This document shows positions 15,664 to 22,896 of a DNA stretch of 43,621 nucleotides, piece after piece. Source of the stretch: Deltaproteobacteria bacterium (GTDB lineage: Bacteria; Myxococcota_A; UBA9160; UBA4427); the NCBI GenBank assembly GCA_002719955.1, contig PBFW01000058.1, positions 1 through 43,621 on the forward strand, written 5' to 3'. Positions within the stretch are counted from its first letter, which is position 1. The number at the start of each line of letters is the position of its first letter. The notes beneath the pieces are model-generated. The model made no database searches and had not been told where the DNA came from. It saw only the letters and a program-made list of their open reading frames with translations. Position numbers and translations under genes: made by a program.

Positions 15664-16850
15664 GATGTTGTGATTCCTTTGGTTGGGGTGGGCTCGAAGG
15701 CAGGTCCTTCGAAAAATCCCTTCGAGGGCCAATCGAATCGCTCGAAGAGCGGCGCGAGTTCCTCGCGGATCTCGGCTTCGTCGAGGCCGAACTCTTCGAG
15801 TGAGTAGCTGTGTTTCGTTTCGTGCGTACCGGTCTTGGCCTCCGCTTCGTCGAGGATCGCCTCGAATTCCGGGGACATTTCGTATCCGAGATCCGCATAG
15901 ACCCTCTGGATGGCCTCCTTGGGATGGGCGATCAGGTCGCGATAGTCGATCTCTGTGACCGTCTGCTCGGGATGGCGAGCGAGGACTTCATCGGGATACG
16001 AATAGCTATGAAGCGATTGTTCGGAGATCAACCGAAAGCCGTTCTGTATGCGCTCCTCGGTGACGCCGCGGATTTGCCAGAAGCCTTGCATGAGTTTCAG
16101 CAGGCTCGGGATCGTCTCGAGGGGATTTCGATAGGGGATGATGAATCTTGCATCGGGGAAGAATTCGATCAGGGACTCGATGCGACCGGTAAAGGTGGGA
16201 TTCTTGCTCAGGTGGACCAGATCGGGACCGTTCAGGAAGAGCTGGCGTCGGATGCACTCGCGATAGAAGTGCATCATGCGGCGGCGCTTTCGGTCGGGCC
16301 ATTCGTCGATGTAATGAACACCGACGACCGAGAGGTCGGGTATGCGAAGCGACCAGGAGCCCGATGAACACGAATAGGTGAGTATGCCGTCGTCCTCCTC
16401 GGGGTAGTTGGCCGCCTGGTGGTGGGCATCCTCGGTCTTTGAGTAGCGGGCATCGCTACGAGCCTTCGCCCGACGCTCGAAGAAGCCGCCCAATCGCTCT
16501 TCGTCCAGGCGCGCGAAGAGACGAATCAGCTTCTTCGGGATCAGCGCGGGCCAGAAGAGTTCATACATCATGAAACAGGAGAAGCGTTCGGCGTCTCGGT
16601 AGAGGAGGTCGTGAAGATGGGTCGTGCCGCTCCGCCCGTGTCCGATCACGAATACGGGTTCACGAATTTCGGTCTTGCGCAAGCCGGGGAAGATGATCGG
16701 GTCGAGGGCGAAAGAGAGGGCGTTGATGCTCGCGATGAGTGGGACGCGTAGCAGAAGGAGGGAAAAGAGTTTTCGCTTGCGACCGGGGTCGCTCTCGTTC
16801 CACGCGTAGCGGAGCATTCTCCCCCAGCACGCAAAGTCGAAATAGAACAT
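15660..16850 (-). CDS. Sulfotransferase family protein
   Basis: 396 residues. The PAPS 5'-phosphosulfate loop is FVIGHGRSGTTHLHDLL (67-83), and a 3'-phosphate segment is seen at FIIPYRNPLETIPSLLKL. The C-terminal block HSYSLEEFGLDEAEI resembles the end of the second sulfotransferase in this window (30834-32072), so the two are probably paralogues. These enzymes transfer sulfate from PAPS to hydroxyl or amine groups of small molecules or lipids; some bacterial members of this fold may act otherwise. The frame is open to 16985, but the ATG at 16850 lies after a GAGGAGAGG purine stretch and is preferred. It is 26 bases downstream of the DUF3237 gene and overlaps the BVMO start. Confidence 0.88.
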   Translation of the reverse strand: MFYFDFACWGRMLRYAWNESDPGRKRKLFSLLLLRVPLIASINALSFALDPIIFPGLRKTEIREPVFVIGHGRSGTTHLHDLLYRDAERFSCFMMYELFWPALIPKKLIRLFARLDEERLGGFFERRAKARSDARYSKTEDAHHQAANYPEEDDGILTYSCSSGSWSLRIPDLSVVGVHYIDEWPDRKRRRMMHFYRECIRRQLFLNGPDLVHLSKNPTFTGRIESLIEFFPDARFIIPYRNPLETIPSLLKLMQGFWQIRGVTEERIQNGFRLISEQSLHSYSYPDEVLARHPEQTVTEIDYRDLIAHPKEAIQRVYADLGYEMSPEFEAILDEAEAKTGTHETKHSYSLEEFGLDEAEIREELAPLFERFDWPSKGFFEGPAFEPTPTKGITTS

Positions 16851-16876
16851 CCGGCTGCCCGCCCCCTCTCCTCGTT

Positions 16877-17332
16877 TTAGCCGTGCGCGATTTCGTAGAT
16901 CGCGTATTCGACGCAATCCGGGTGCATACGTCCCTCCCCGACCGCGACCGACGTGCTGAGCCAGGCGTATTTCGGATCCGCACATTCCATCCGGACCTGG
17001 GTCAAGAATGTGTTGTCACCGTATTCGGTCGACTGCCCCGCCGCGAGCTTGCCGCCAACGACTTCGTTGAAATCCATGATGCCGCTGTAGCGGAGGTAGA
17101 TATGGGCACCGTCATCCGTTCGGAGCATGAGCCGCACGTCGACTTGGCCGAATCCCTCACCGGCGTCGAGGAACCACTCGCCGCCACCCGGGAGTACTTC
17201 GCCTTTCAAACCTTCGCCCTCGAAATACCCGCCCGTTGCGTTGAAGACGCGGCGCGTACCGATCGGCATGGGACCGATTTCGATCGGGCCCTCGACAGCG
17301 ACCTTCATCTGCAGGAGGTGGACGAGTTTCAT
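16877..17332 (-). CDS. DUF3237 family protein
   Basis: 151 residues matching the DUF3237 pattern of a small beta-barrel: PIGTRRVFNATGGYFEG near the start, GGGEWFLDAGEG, DVRLMLRTDDGAHIYLRYSG, and YAWLSTSVAVGEGRM toward the end. No reaction is established for the family. The frame extends upstream to 17488, but the ATG at 17332 starts the recognisable domain and has GGAG about ten bases before it. It is first gene in the operon with the sulfotransferase and BVMO and diverges from the alpha/beta hydrolase over about 100 bases. Confidence 0.83.
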   Translation of the reverse strand: MKLVHLLQMKVAVEGPIEIGPMPIGTRRVFNATGGYFEGEGLKGEVLPGGGEWFLDAGEGFGQVDVRLMLRTDDGAHIYLRYSGIMDFNEVVGGKLAAGQSTEYGDNTFLTQVRMECADPKYAWLSTSVAVGEGRMHPDCVEYAIYEIAHG

Positions 17333-17434
17333 GTGGTGTTTCTCCGAGGACGAGATTCGTGGATCGCGAAGGAATGAAGAGGGAATCCCAGAAGCCGGCG
17401 CGACACAACCCGTCACCGGGCTACGCTCGGGGCC

Positions 17435-18280
17435 ATGTTTGCCGAATTCGACCATCACGCTGCCTTCGTGAACGGCCAACAGATTCACTATGTCCGCGCC
17501 GGGGAGGGCGAGCCGCTCGTTCTTCTACATGGTTGGCCGCAGACCTGGTATATGTGGCGAAAGGTGATTCCGGCGCTGTCCGAGCGCTATACGGTGATCG
17601 CACCGGATCTCCGGGGGTTTGGCCAATCCTCGAAGCCGATCGATGGATACGACAAGCGGACGGTCGCGAGCGATATCTACGAGCTCGTGAAATCACTCGA
17701 CTTCGAGAAGATCTTCCTGGTTGGGCACGATTTCGGAGGCCCAACCGCCTACGCCTATGCCTGCGCCCATCCAGAGGATATCCGCCGTCTCGTGATCCTC
17801 GACGTTGCGATTACGATCGACGAGGCTGAACAGGCCCGATACTACAAAGAACGCTTTCACCTCTCGTTCAACGCCCAACCCGACATTGCCATCGCGCTCG
17901 TGACCGGTCGCGAACGTATTTTCCTGACACACTTCTATCGCAACTGTTATAACCCCGGGGCCTTCAGCCTGGAGGATATCGATGAGTACGTCGCCGCCTT
18001 CTCGGCGCCGGGTGCGATGCGCGCGAGCATGGCGCATTACGGTGCGTTGCCCCTCGATCTGAAACACAACCAGGAAAATGCGAAAACGAAACTCGAGATG
18101 CCCGTTCTCGCGCTGGGTGGTGAACTCAGCTTCGCGGGGGGCGTGCAGGCATCGCTCGAGCACGTTGCGAGGGACGTGCGAGGTGGTGTCATCGCGGGTT
18201 GTGCCCATTGGGTGGCGGAAGAACAACCAGAGGCGCTACTCGAGCGGCTCTTCGAGTTCTTCGAGGAAGAGAGCCCTTAG
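17435..18280 (+). CDS. Alpha/beta hydrolase, epoxide hydrolase/haloalkanoate dehalogenase-like
   Basis: 281 residues. LLHGWPQTWYMWR (30-42) is the HGxP oxyanion motif, DLRGFGQSSKP follows, and the nucleophile elbow is GHDFGG with D99, so the nucleophile is aspartate rather than serine. A histidine in GCAHWVAEEQP is the likely base. An Asp nucleophile with HGWP is typical of soluble epoxide hydrolases and fluoroacetate dehalogenases, which make an alkyl-enzyme ester. Length and motifs are normal. It diverges from the DUF3237-sulfotransferase-BVMO operon, so an oxidised organic substrate is plausible. The choice between epoxide and halide cannot be made from sequence. Confidence 0.87.
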   Translation: MFAEFDHHAAFVNGQQIHYVRAGEGEPLVLLHGWPQTWYMWRKVIPALSERYTVIAPDLRGFGQSSKPIDGYDKRTVASDIYELVKSLDFEKIFLVGHDFGGPTAYAYACAHPEDIRRLVILDVAITIDEAEQARYYKERFHLSFNAQPDIAIALVTGRERIFLTHFYRNCYNPGAFSLEDIDEYVAAFSAPGAMRASMAHYGALPLDLKHNQENAKTKLEMPVLALGGELSFAGGVQASLEHVARDVRGGVIAGCAHWVAEEQPEALLERLFEFFEEESP

Positions 18281-18328
18281 GTCTGATTGCGGACGTGGTG
18301 GTTTGTCGATCACGAGGGGGGGGCGAAT

Positions 18329-18766
18329 TTGCGGGAAGCGATCTTTCGATCCCCGCACCACAGGTTTCGGATCCTGGTCTGTGCGCTCGCGGCGGTCGCA
18401 GCCCAGGTGTCCTGCGCCGGGCCGACGGAGCATGTGGTGGAGCCCTATCGCAGCAGCAAAGCGAAGGCCTTCGTCTTGAGCAAACGTGCCGCGGCGCAGT
18501 GTGTCCTGTCCGGGCAGAACGATCGAATCCGACCGACTCGCCCCATCGTGACGGATGGCTGCTCGCGATCTCCGGACACCGTGTGGAAGCTCTCCTGCTG
18601 CGTCGAGCACGATATCGCCTACTGGTGCGGGGGCGATGCCGAGGCGCGGCGTACGGCGGATGCTGCCCTCGGCCGTTGCGTGCGCGAAAACGCGCACCCT
18701 CATTATGGGCTGGTTGATGGAGACCGGTGTCCGGGTCGGTGGCCACCCGATCTTCCCCTCGCCTGA
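18329..18766 (+). CDS. PLA2-like Cys-rich exported protein, probable frameshift near its 3' end
   Basis: The start has a hydrophobic export segment (ILVCALAAVAAQVSC, possibly a lipoprotein signal). The core has KLSCCVEHDIAYWCGG, which resembles the CC-x2-HD active-site helix of phospholipase A2-like proteins, plus further cysteines. In this frame the end after HPHYG is unrelated low-complexity sequence. One base out of frame, the expected continuation MGWLMETGVRVGGHP and then PDRWGYGHPYRR runs to a TAG at 18825-18827. Removing one base near 18695-18702 joins the two. It is either a real frameshift or a sequencing error. The TTG at 18329 with GAGGGGGGG upstream is preferred over another TTG at 18287. 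Catalytic activity is unproven. Confidence 0.6.
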   Translation: MREAIFRSPHHRFRILVCALAAVAAQVSCAGPTEHVVEPYRSSKAKAFVLSKRAAAQCVLSGQNDRIRPTRPIVTDGCSRSPDTVWKLSCCVEHDIAYWCGGDAEARRTADAALGRCVRENAHPHYGLVDGDRCPGRWPPDLPLA

Positions 18767-19028
18767 TCGCTGGGGATATGGACACCCGTATCGGCGGACG
18801 TACCCATCGGCCGCTCCGGACGATTAGCGGCACCCGTTTTCTCCGGCCCGGTGGGTCCGTGGCGCGGGGGTGAGGGGCTTTAGGATCGATCGTCCGAGCG
18901 GCGGCGAAGGAGGTCGAGGCGTTTCTCGAAAGATCGCTTACGTTCTCACGGGTGATCGACGGTGCGCGCGGTTGATGGAAAGCCCTGGGCCGACGCGTCT
19001 CGCGTTTCGATCGCATGAGGAGATGACA

Positions 19029-19505
19029 ATGCTTTCCGTTGGAAGCGACGCACCCGATTTCTCGGCCCAGGATCAGGATGCGAATCAGGTGACCCGCTCC
19101 GGGCTCTCGGGTAAATGGATCGCGATGTGGTGGTACCCCAAGGCCTCGACCCCTGGTTGAACGGTTCAGGGCCACGGGTTCCGTGAGCAAGAAAAGGCGT
19201 TCGAAAGCGCCAACGCGGTCGTGTTGGGCGTTTCCTTCGATTCGGTGGCAGACCAGAAGAAATTCGCCGAAGCCGAGGGCTTCCCCTATCCCCTCTTGTC
19301 GGACCCAGACAAGACGATGGGAGCCGCATACGATGCCTGTCGCCAGGAGGGCGAGAAGTATTTCGAAGCGGGAATCCCGAGGCGGATCAGCTACCTGATC
19401 AATCCGGATGGCAAGATTGCGAAAGCCTACGATGTCGAGAACGAGAAGCTCGATCTGGCTTCCCATGCGGCGGCCATCCTTGCGGATATTCGCGCAGGGA
19501 GTTAG
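19029..19505 (+). CDS. Selenocysteine-containing peroxiredoxin (Bcp/PrxQ-like), in-frame TGA at 19158-19160
   Basis: 158 residues if the TGA at 19158-19160 is read as selenocysteine (U44). Peroxiredoxins reduce hydroperoxides through a peroxidatic Cys in the motif TPGCT; here the reading is WWYPKASTPG-U-TVQGHGFRE, with the TGA exactly at that Cys. The same frame continues with intact Prx sequence: VVLGVSFDSVADQKKFAEA, FPYPLLSDPDKTMG, then RRISYLINPDGKI. The position of the usual Bcp resolving Cys is His; another Cys lies in YDACRQ. The ATG at 19029 has AGGAG six bases upstream; an ATG at 19023 is an alternative. A SECIS-like hairpin follows the TGA. Automated annotation would break it into two fragments, 19029-19160 and 19221-19505. 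Confidence 0.88.
19158..19188 (+). promoter_or_regulatory. Candidate bacterial SECIS element after the Sec codon
   Basis: Twelve bases after the TGA, CACGG (19173-19177) pairs with CCGTG (19181-19185). Read as a 4-bp closing stem, the apical loop is GGTTC, starting 16 bases from the TGA. An outer GC/GC pair forms with one bulged A. Bacterial SECIS hairpins lie immediately 3' of UGA, in the coding region, with G or GG at the start of the apical loop and a similar distance; E. coli fdhF has AGGUCU at about 17 bases. Confidence 0.65.
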
Positions 19506-19512
19506 TCGATCG

Positions 19513-19544
19513 CCCGGGAGGCCGCACGCGGTGTGGCTCCCGGG
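19513..19544. terminator. Strong hairpin between convergent genes, likely bidirectional terminator
   Basis: CCCGGGAG (19513-19520) pairs with CTCCCGGG (19537-19544). Inside, CCGCAC (19522-19527) pairs with GTGTGG (19531-19536) around a GCG loop, with one bulged G. This gives about 14 bp. It sits eight bases after the peroxiredoxin stop and 13 bases before the DUF35 stop on the other strand. There is no T-run on either side, so terminator function is inferred from position and strength. Confidence 0.5.
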
Positions 19545-19556
19545 TGGTTCGCGCGC

Positions 19557-20024
19557 TCAGGCGATCCGCCACTGCACCAGCGTGAAGGGCGGCTTCCCGT
19601 CGTCGTGGTCTTCGTAGACCGGCTCGACGGTGACACCAATCGAGAGGTCGCCCTCGGGCGGGTTCACGAGATTGCCGACCATGCGAATTCCGTTCGCCTC
19701 CGGAAACTCGACGAGAACGATGACGTATGGGCAGGCTTCAGCCAGGGCGGGATGAACCGGGTGCCAGGGGCGCTGCCAGCTGAAGAGGATCGCCGGTCCG
19801 GGAATCCGTTGGAAGGTCAGGTCGAAGGAGAGGCAGCGATGGCAGATCCATTCCGCGGCCCATTGCCATCCCTGACAACTCGAACACCGCTGGGCAAAGA
19901 GTTCGTGGCGCCTCGTGCCTTCCCAATAGGGCGCGTCGAGTCCGTCCGGGAGCGGCATCGGCTGCGGCAATCCGTCGGGTAGAATGGGCAAGGTGGTGTC
20001 GGATGGGTTGTCAGCGATACTCAT
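19557..20024 (-). CDS. DUF35 OB-fold/zinc-ribbon protein, ChsH2-like partner of the thiolase-fold protein
   Basis: 155 residues. A rubredoxin-like zinc ribbon is formed by C47, C50, C61 and C64 (CSSC and CHRC), followed by the DUF35 OB-fold with ILFSWQRPWHPVHPAL, PYVIVLVEF and MVGNLV. In steroid side-chain degradation, DUF35 domains bind and stabilise a thiolase-fold aldolase (Ltp2 with ChsH2). The ATG at 20024 overlaps the stop of the thiolase-fold gene by ATGA (20021-20024), so the two subunits are translated together. An open frame further upstream is ignored because it lies inside the thiolase gene. Confidence 0.88.
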   Translation of the reverse strand: MSIADNPSDTTLPILPDGLPQPMPLPDGLDAPYWEGTRRHELFAQRCSSCQGWQWAAEWICHRCLSFDLTFQRIPGPAILFSWQRPWHPVHPALAEACPYVIVLVEFPEANGIRMVGNLVNPPEGDLSIGVTVEPVYEDHDDGKPPFTLVQWRIA

Positions 20025-21208
20025 AGCGTGGCCTCCGAGCCTACGATCATGTTGGTTGCGGGCGTGACCATCGGTCCCGAGTTGACGAAAGCGACCTCCG
20101 CCTCCGCGACCGGATTGGGTGAGGTGCCCCGAATCTGGCGGACGGCTTCGATGTTGAGTTCGAGGCCGTGCATATAACACTCGGCGAGGTTGCCCCCGCT
20201 CGTGTTGAGGGGGAGCTTCCCGCTCGGTGCGATCAGGTTCTCGAAGGTGATGAACTCGTTGGCCTCTTCATAAGTGCAGAAGCCGTGTTCGATCAGGCTC
20301 ATGACGACGCCGCCGGTAAAGTTCTCGTAACTCTGGACGACATCTACGTCCTTGGGTCCGAGTTCGGCCATCTCGAAGAGATTCGGGCCGACGGTCTTGA
20401 AGCTCGAGGTCGCGTAGTCGGGATTATTATGTCCGCCCGCACCTGACCTGTACTCGGCCCCCTGGGCTGCGCCGAGCAGATAGACGGGCTTCTGCTTCAG
20501 ATCTTTCGCTCGGTCGGCTGGGACGAGGATCATCGCGGCGGCCCCATCGTTTTCGAGGCAACAATCGAAGAGTCGGAAGGGCTCGGTGATCCAGCGCGAG
20601 GCATTGTACTTCTCCTCATCGAGGGGGCGACCGTGCATGACGGCGCGAGGGTTGTTCTGGGCATGGTGATAGGCCGCCATCGCGACCGAGCGCAGCGTGT
20701 TTCGTTCGATGCCATGGTCGTGCATGAGTCGCGTCGTGCGCATGGCGAACATCTGGGCCGGCGACATCATGCCGTAGGGAATCCAGGTTGCGGCCTCACC
20801 GGCGATCACCGTCGGATAGTGGGCGGCGTTTCCGAACCGGGCCCCCTGTCCCTGGGCGAGTCCGCGGTAGACGACGACACAATCCGCGAATCCCGCGTGG
20901 ATTGCGGCTGCCGCATTCCCGACCGCTCCCGAGCCGCCTCCGCCGCCACCGCCAAAGACCATATTCGAGAAGCGCAGCTGCTTCATGCCGAGGGCTGCGG
21001 CGAGCCGATCCGATGGATTCCCGTCGTTGGCGTAGGTAGCGATCCCGTCGATGTCGCGGGGATCGATTCCAGCGTCGTTGGCCGCGTTCAGGATGGCCGT
21101 CAGCAAGAGCTTGAATTGTGCATCCGGCGATTTTCCGTGCTTGTAGTAGATGCTCTCACCCACACCGGCGACAGCGACCTGTCCGCGTAGCGTTCTCTTC
21201 TGTTTCAT
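20021..21208 (-). CDS. Thiolase-fold protein, probable Ltp2-type side-chain aldolase
   Basis: 395 residues of the SCP-x/lipid-transfer thiolase group. The normal N-terminal nucleophilic Cys is missing: the segment reads FGGGGGGGSGAVGNAAAAI (85-103). The C-terminal thiolase motif GHPxG is replaced by GGNLAECYMHGLELN (338-352). Tyrosines lie at 294 (QSYENFTGG) and 345, and from memory Tyr294 and Tyr344 are catalytic in the characterised Ltp2 aldolase. A retro-aldol cleavage of a beta-hydroxyacyl-CoA is thus more likely than thiolysis. The start ATG at 21208 has a GGAGGG upstream; the frame is open to 21250. It pairs with the DUF35 gene and diverges from the molybdenum hydroxylase operon. Steroid-like or branched acyl-CoA is a plausible but unproven substrate. 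Confidence 0.85.
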   Translation of the reverse strand: MKQKRTLRGQVAVAGVGESIYYKHGKSPDAQFKLLLTAILNAANDAGIDPRDIDGIATYANDGNPSDRLAAALGMKQLRFSNMVFGGGGGGGSGAVGNAAAAIHAGFADCVVVYRGLAQGQGARFGNAAHYPTVIAGEAATWIPYGMMSPAQMFAMRTTRLMHDHGIERNTLRSVAMAAYHHAQNNPRAVMHGRPLDEEKYNASRWITEPFRLFDCCLENDGAAAMILVPADRAKDLKQKPVYLLGAAQGAEYRSGAGGHNNPDYATSSFKTVGPNLFEMAELGPKDVDVVQSYENFTGGVVMSLIEHGFCTYEEANEFITFENLIAPSGKLPLNTSGGNLAECYMHGLELNIEAVRQIRGTSPNPVAEAEVAFVNSGPMVTPATNMIVGSEATL

Positions 21209-21404
21209 CGCGCCCTCCGCTCCGATCGAATTTCGTGAGACCTCGTTCACGATACGCCAGCCGCGAATGCGCGTCTCTGACCCCGGGCGGTGGATTCGAG
21301 CGCCGATCGGTGTCAGTGGTAGACCAGATTCCGAGATCCCCGGGTCCGCCGCGGACCCATTGTGGTCGGTGGGTCGAACGCGCCATAATCACCATTCGCG
21401 TGTG

Positions 21405-22313
21405 ATGCGACCGGAGGAATACGCCCCCTTGTCCCAACCCCTGTCCCAACGAGAGTCCCGATTCGAAGCCCCCACCGAGGTCGATGGCGCGGTCGCCCTG
21501 CTGCAGGCGGAGGAGGGCGCGCGCATTCTCGCCGGCGGAACCGACCTTCTCGTCCAGATGCGACTCGGCGCGGGATCGCCCGCGCTTTTCGTCGACGTGA
21601 AGCGGATTCCGCGACTGATGGCGATGACAGTCGACGCGTCGGGTTTGACGCTCGGGGCTGCGGTGCCCGCCGCCGAGATCTTCGAGAATGAAGCGATCAA
21701 GGATCTGTGGCCGGGTCTTGCGGAGGCGATCTACTTGATTGGATCGACCCAGGTCCAGGGACGCGCCACGGTTTCCGGCAATCTCTGTAACGCGTCGCCC
21801 GGTGCCGATTCGGTGCCGGCCTTGATCGCCTGCCGGGCGATCGCCGTGATCGTCGGCCCGAAGGGCGAACGCGAGGTCGCGATCGAAGAATTCACGACGG
21901 GTCCGGGACAGACCGTGCTCGAGCGCGGGGAACTCGTCGTCGAGTTCAAGATCCCGGTGCCGGCCCCCCACGCCTCGGATGCCTATCAGCGATTGACTCC
22001 GCGCACGGAGATGGATATTGCGGTGGTCGGTGTCGGTGTCTCGCTCGAACTCGATGGCGACGGCGTGGTCAGTTCGGCGCGGGTCGTGCTGGGTGCGGTG
22101 GGGCCGAAGGTGATTTGCGCTGAGGCTTCAGCGGCCGCGCTCGTGGGTACGCGCCTCGAAGACGCTGCCCTCGAGGCCGTTGCCGAGGCGGCGAGTGCTG
22201 CGGCGACTCCGATCGATGACAAGCGTGGGACGGCTGTGTATCGCAAGCGGGTGACCGGAGTGCTGGCCAAGCGGGTCGCCCGAGTTGCCTACGAGCGTGC
22301 AAAGAGTCGCTAA
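21405..22313 (+). CDS. Molybdenum hydroxylase FAD-binding subunit (CoxM/XdhB type)
   Basis: 302 residues, normal for the medium subunit that passes electrons from the 2Fe-2S subunit to FAD. The FAD pyrophosphate motifs are ARILAGGTDLLVQM (about 37-50) and the TVSGNLCNASPGADSVPAL loop. The C-terminal CO-dehydrogenase flavoprotein domain spans roughly residues 195-300 (YQRLTPRTEMDIAVVGVGV). The frame is open from 21150, but homology begins soon after the ATG at 21405; the ribosome site is poor, so the start is approximate. It is first gene of a five-to-six-gene operon and diverges from the thiolase-fold gene across about 195 bases. Confidence 0.88.
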   Translation: MRPEEYAPLSQPLSQRESRFEAPTEVDGAVALLQAEEGARILAGGTDLLVQMRLGAGSPALFVDVKRIPRLMAMTVDASGLTLGAAVPAAEIFENEAIKDLWPGLAEAIYLIGSTQVQGRATVSGNLCNASPGADSVPALIACRAIAVIVGPKGEREVAIEEFTTGPGQTVLERGELVVEFKIPVPAPHASDAYQRLTPRTEMDIAVVGVGVSLELDGDGVVSSARVVLGAVGPKVICAEASAAALVGTRLEDAALEAVAEAASAAATPIDDKRGTAVYRKRVTGVLAKRVARVAYERAKSR

Positions 22314-22413
22314 GGGGTCCTACTCGGCCGACGGCTCCTTGGCTGACGGCTCTTTGCTGGCAGAAGACTCCGCCATTTCTCGATTCCCGAACACAAAGAG
22401 AAGAGACCAGACA

Positions 22414-22896
22414 GTGGCAAAGATCCGAGTCGAAACGACGATCAACGGTGAAGAAACGGAATTCCTGTGTGCGGGCGATCAAAGCCTGCTCGATGTGCTG
22501 CGCAACGACCTGGGGATGACCGGGACGAAAGAGGGTTGCGCGAGCGGTGATTGCGGGGCCTGTTCCGTGATCGTCGACGATCGGCTCGTTCCCGCCTGCC
22601 TGGTGCTCGCGGCCGAGACCGACGGCCGGAAGGTCCAGACCATCGAAGGCGTCGCGAAGGGCAAGCGCCTGACGCCGATCCAACAAAAATTCCTGGAGCA
22701 CGGCGGGCTGCAATGCGGCATCTGCACTCCCGGCTTCATCGTCGCCGCGGAGAAGCTGCTCGAGACGAATCCCGATCCGACAGAGGAGGAGGCCCGCTAC
22801 TACCTGGCCGGCAATCTCTGTCGCTGCACGGGTTACGACAAAATCATTCGCGCGGTGCTCGACGCCGCCGCCGTGATGCGGGAGGAAGGGGCATGA
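22414..22896 (+). CDS. Molybdenum hydroxylase 2Fe-2S subunit (CoxS/XdhC-type small subunit)
   Basis: 160 residues. The plant-type ferredoxin cluster is held by GCASGDCGAC and a following Cys, and the helical domain holds the second cluster with CGICTPGF and NLCRCTGY. It transfers electrons from the Mo centre to FAD. The start GTG at 22414 begins the recognisable domain (VAKIRVETTINGEE); the frame is open to 22285, overlapping the FAD-subunit gene, but the extension has no homology. The stop overlaps the next start by ATGA at 22893-22896. Confidence 0.92.
   Translation: MAKIRVETTINGEETEFLCAGDQSLLDVLRNDLGMTGTKEGCASGDCGACSVIVDDRLVPACLVLAAETDGRKVQTIEGVAKGKRLTPIQQKFLEHGGLQCGICTPGFIVAAEKLLETNPDPTEEEARYYLAGNLCRCTGYDKIIRAVLDAAAVMREEGA

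Noticed and set aside
19158..19160. TGA as a true stop that makes the peroxiredoxin a pseudogene
   Set aside because: Coding sequence is intact and in frame on both sides, the TGA sits at the catalytic Cys position and a SECIS-like hairpin follows.
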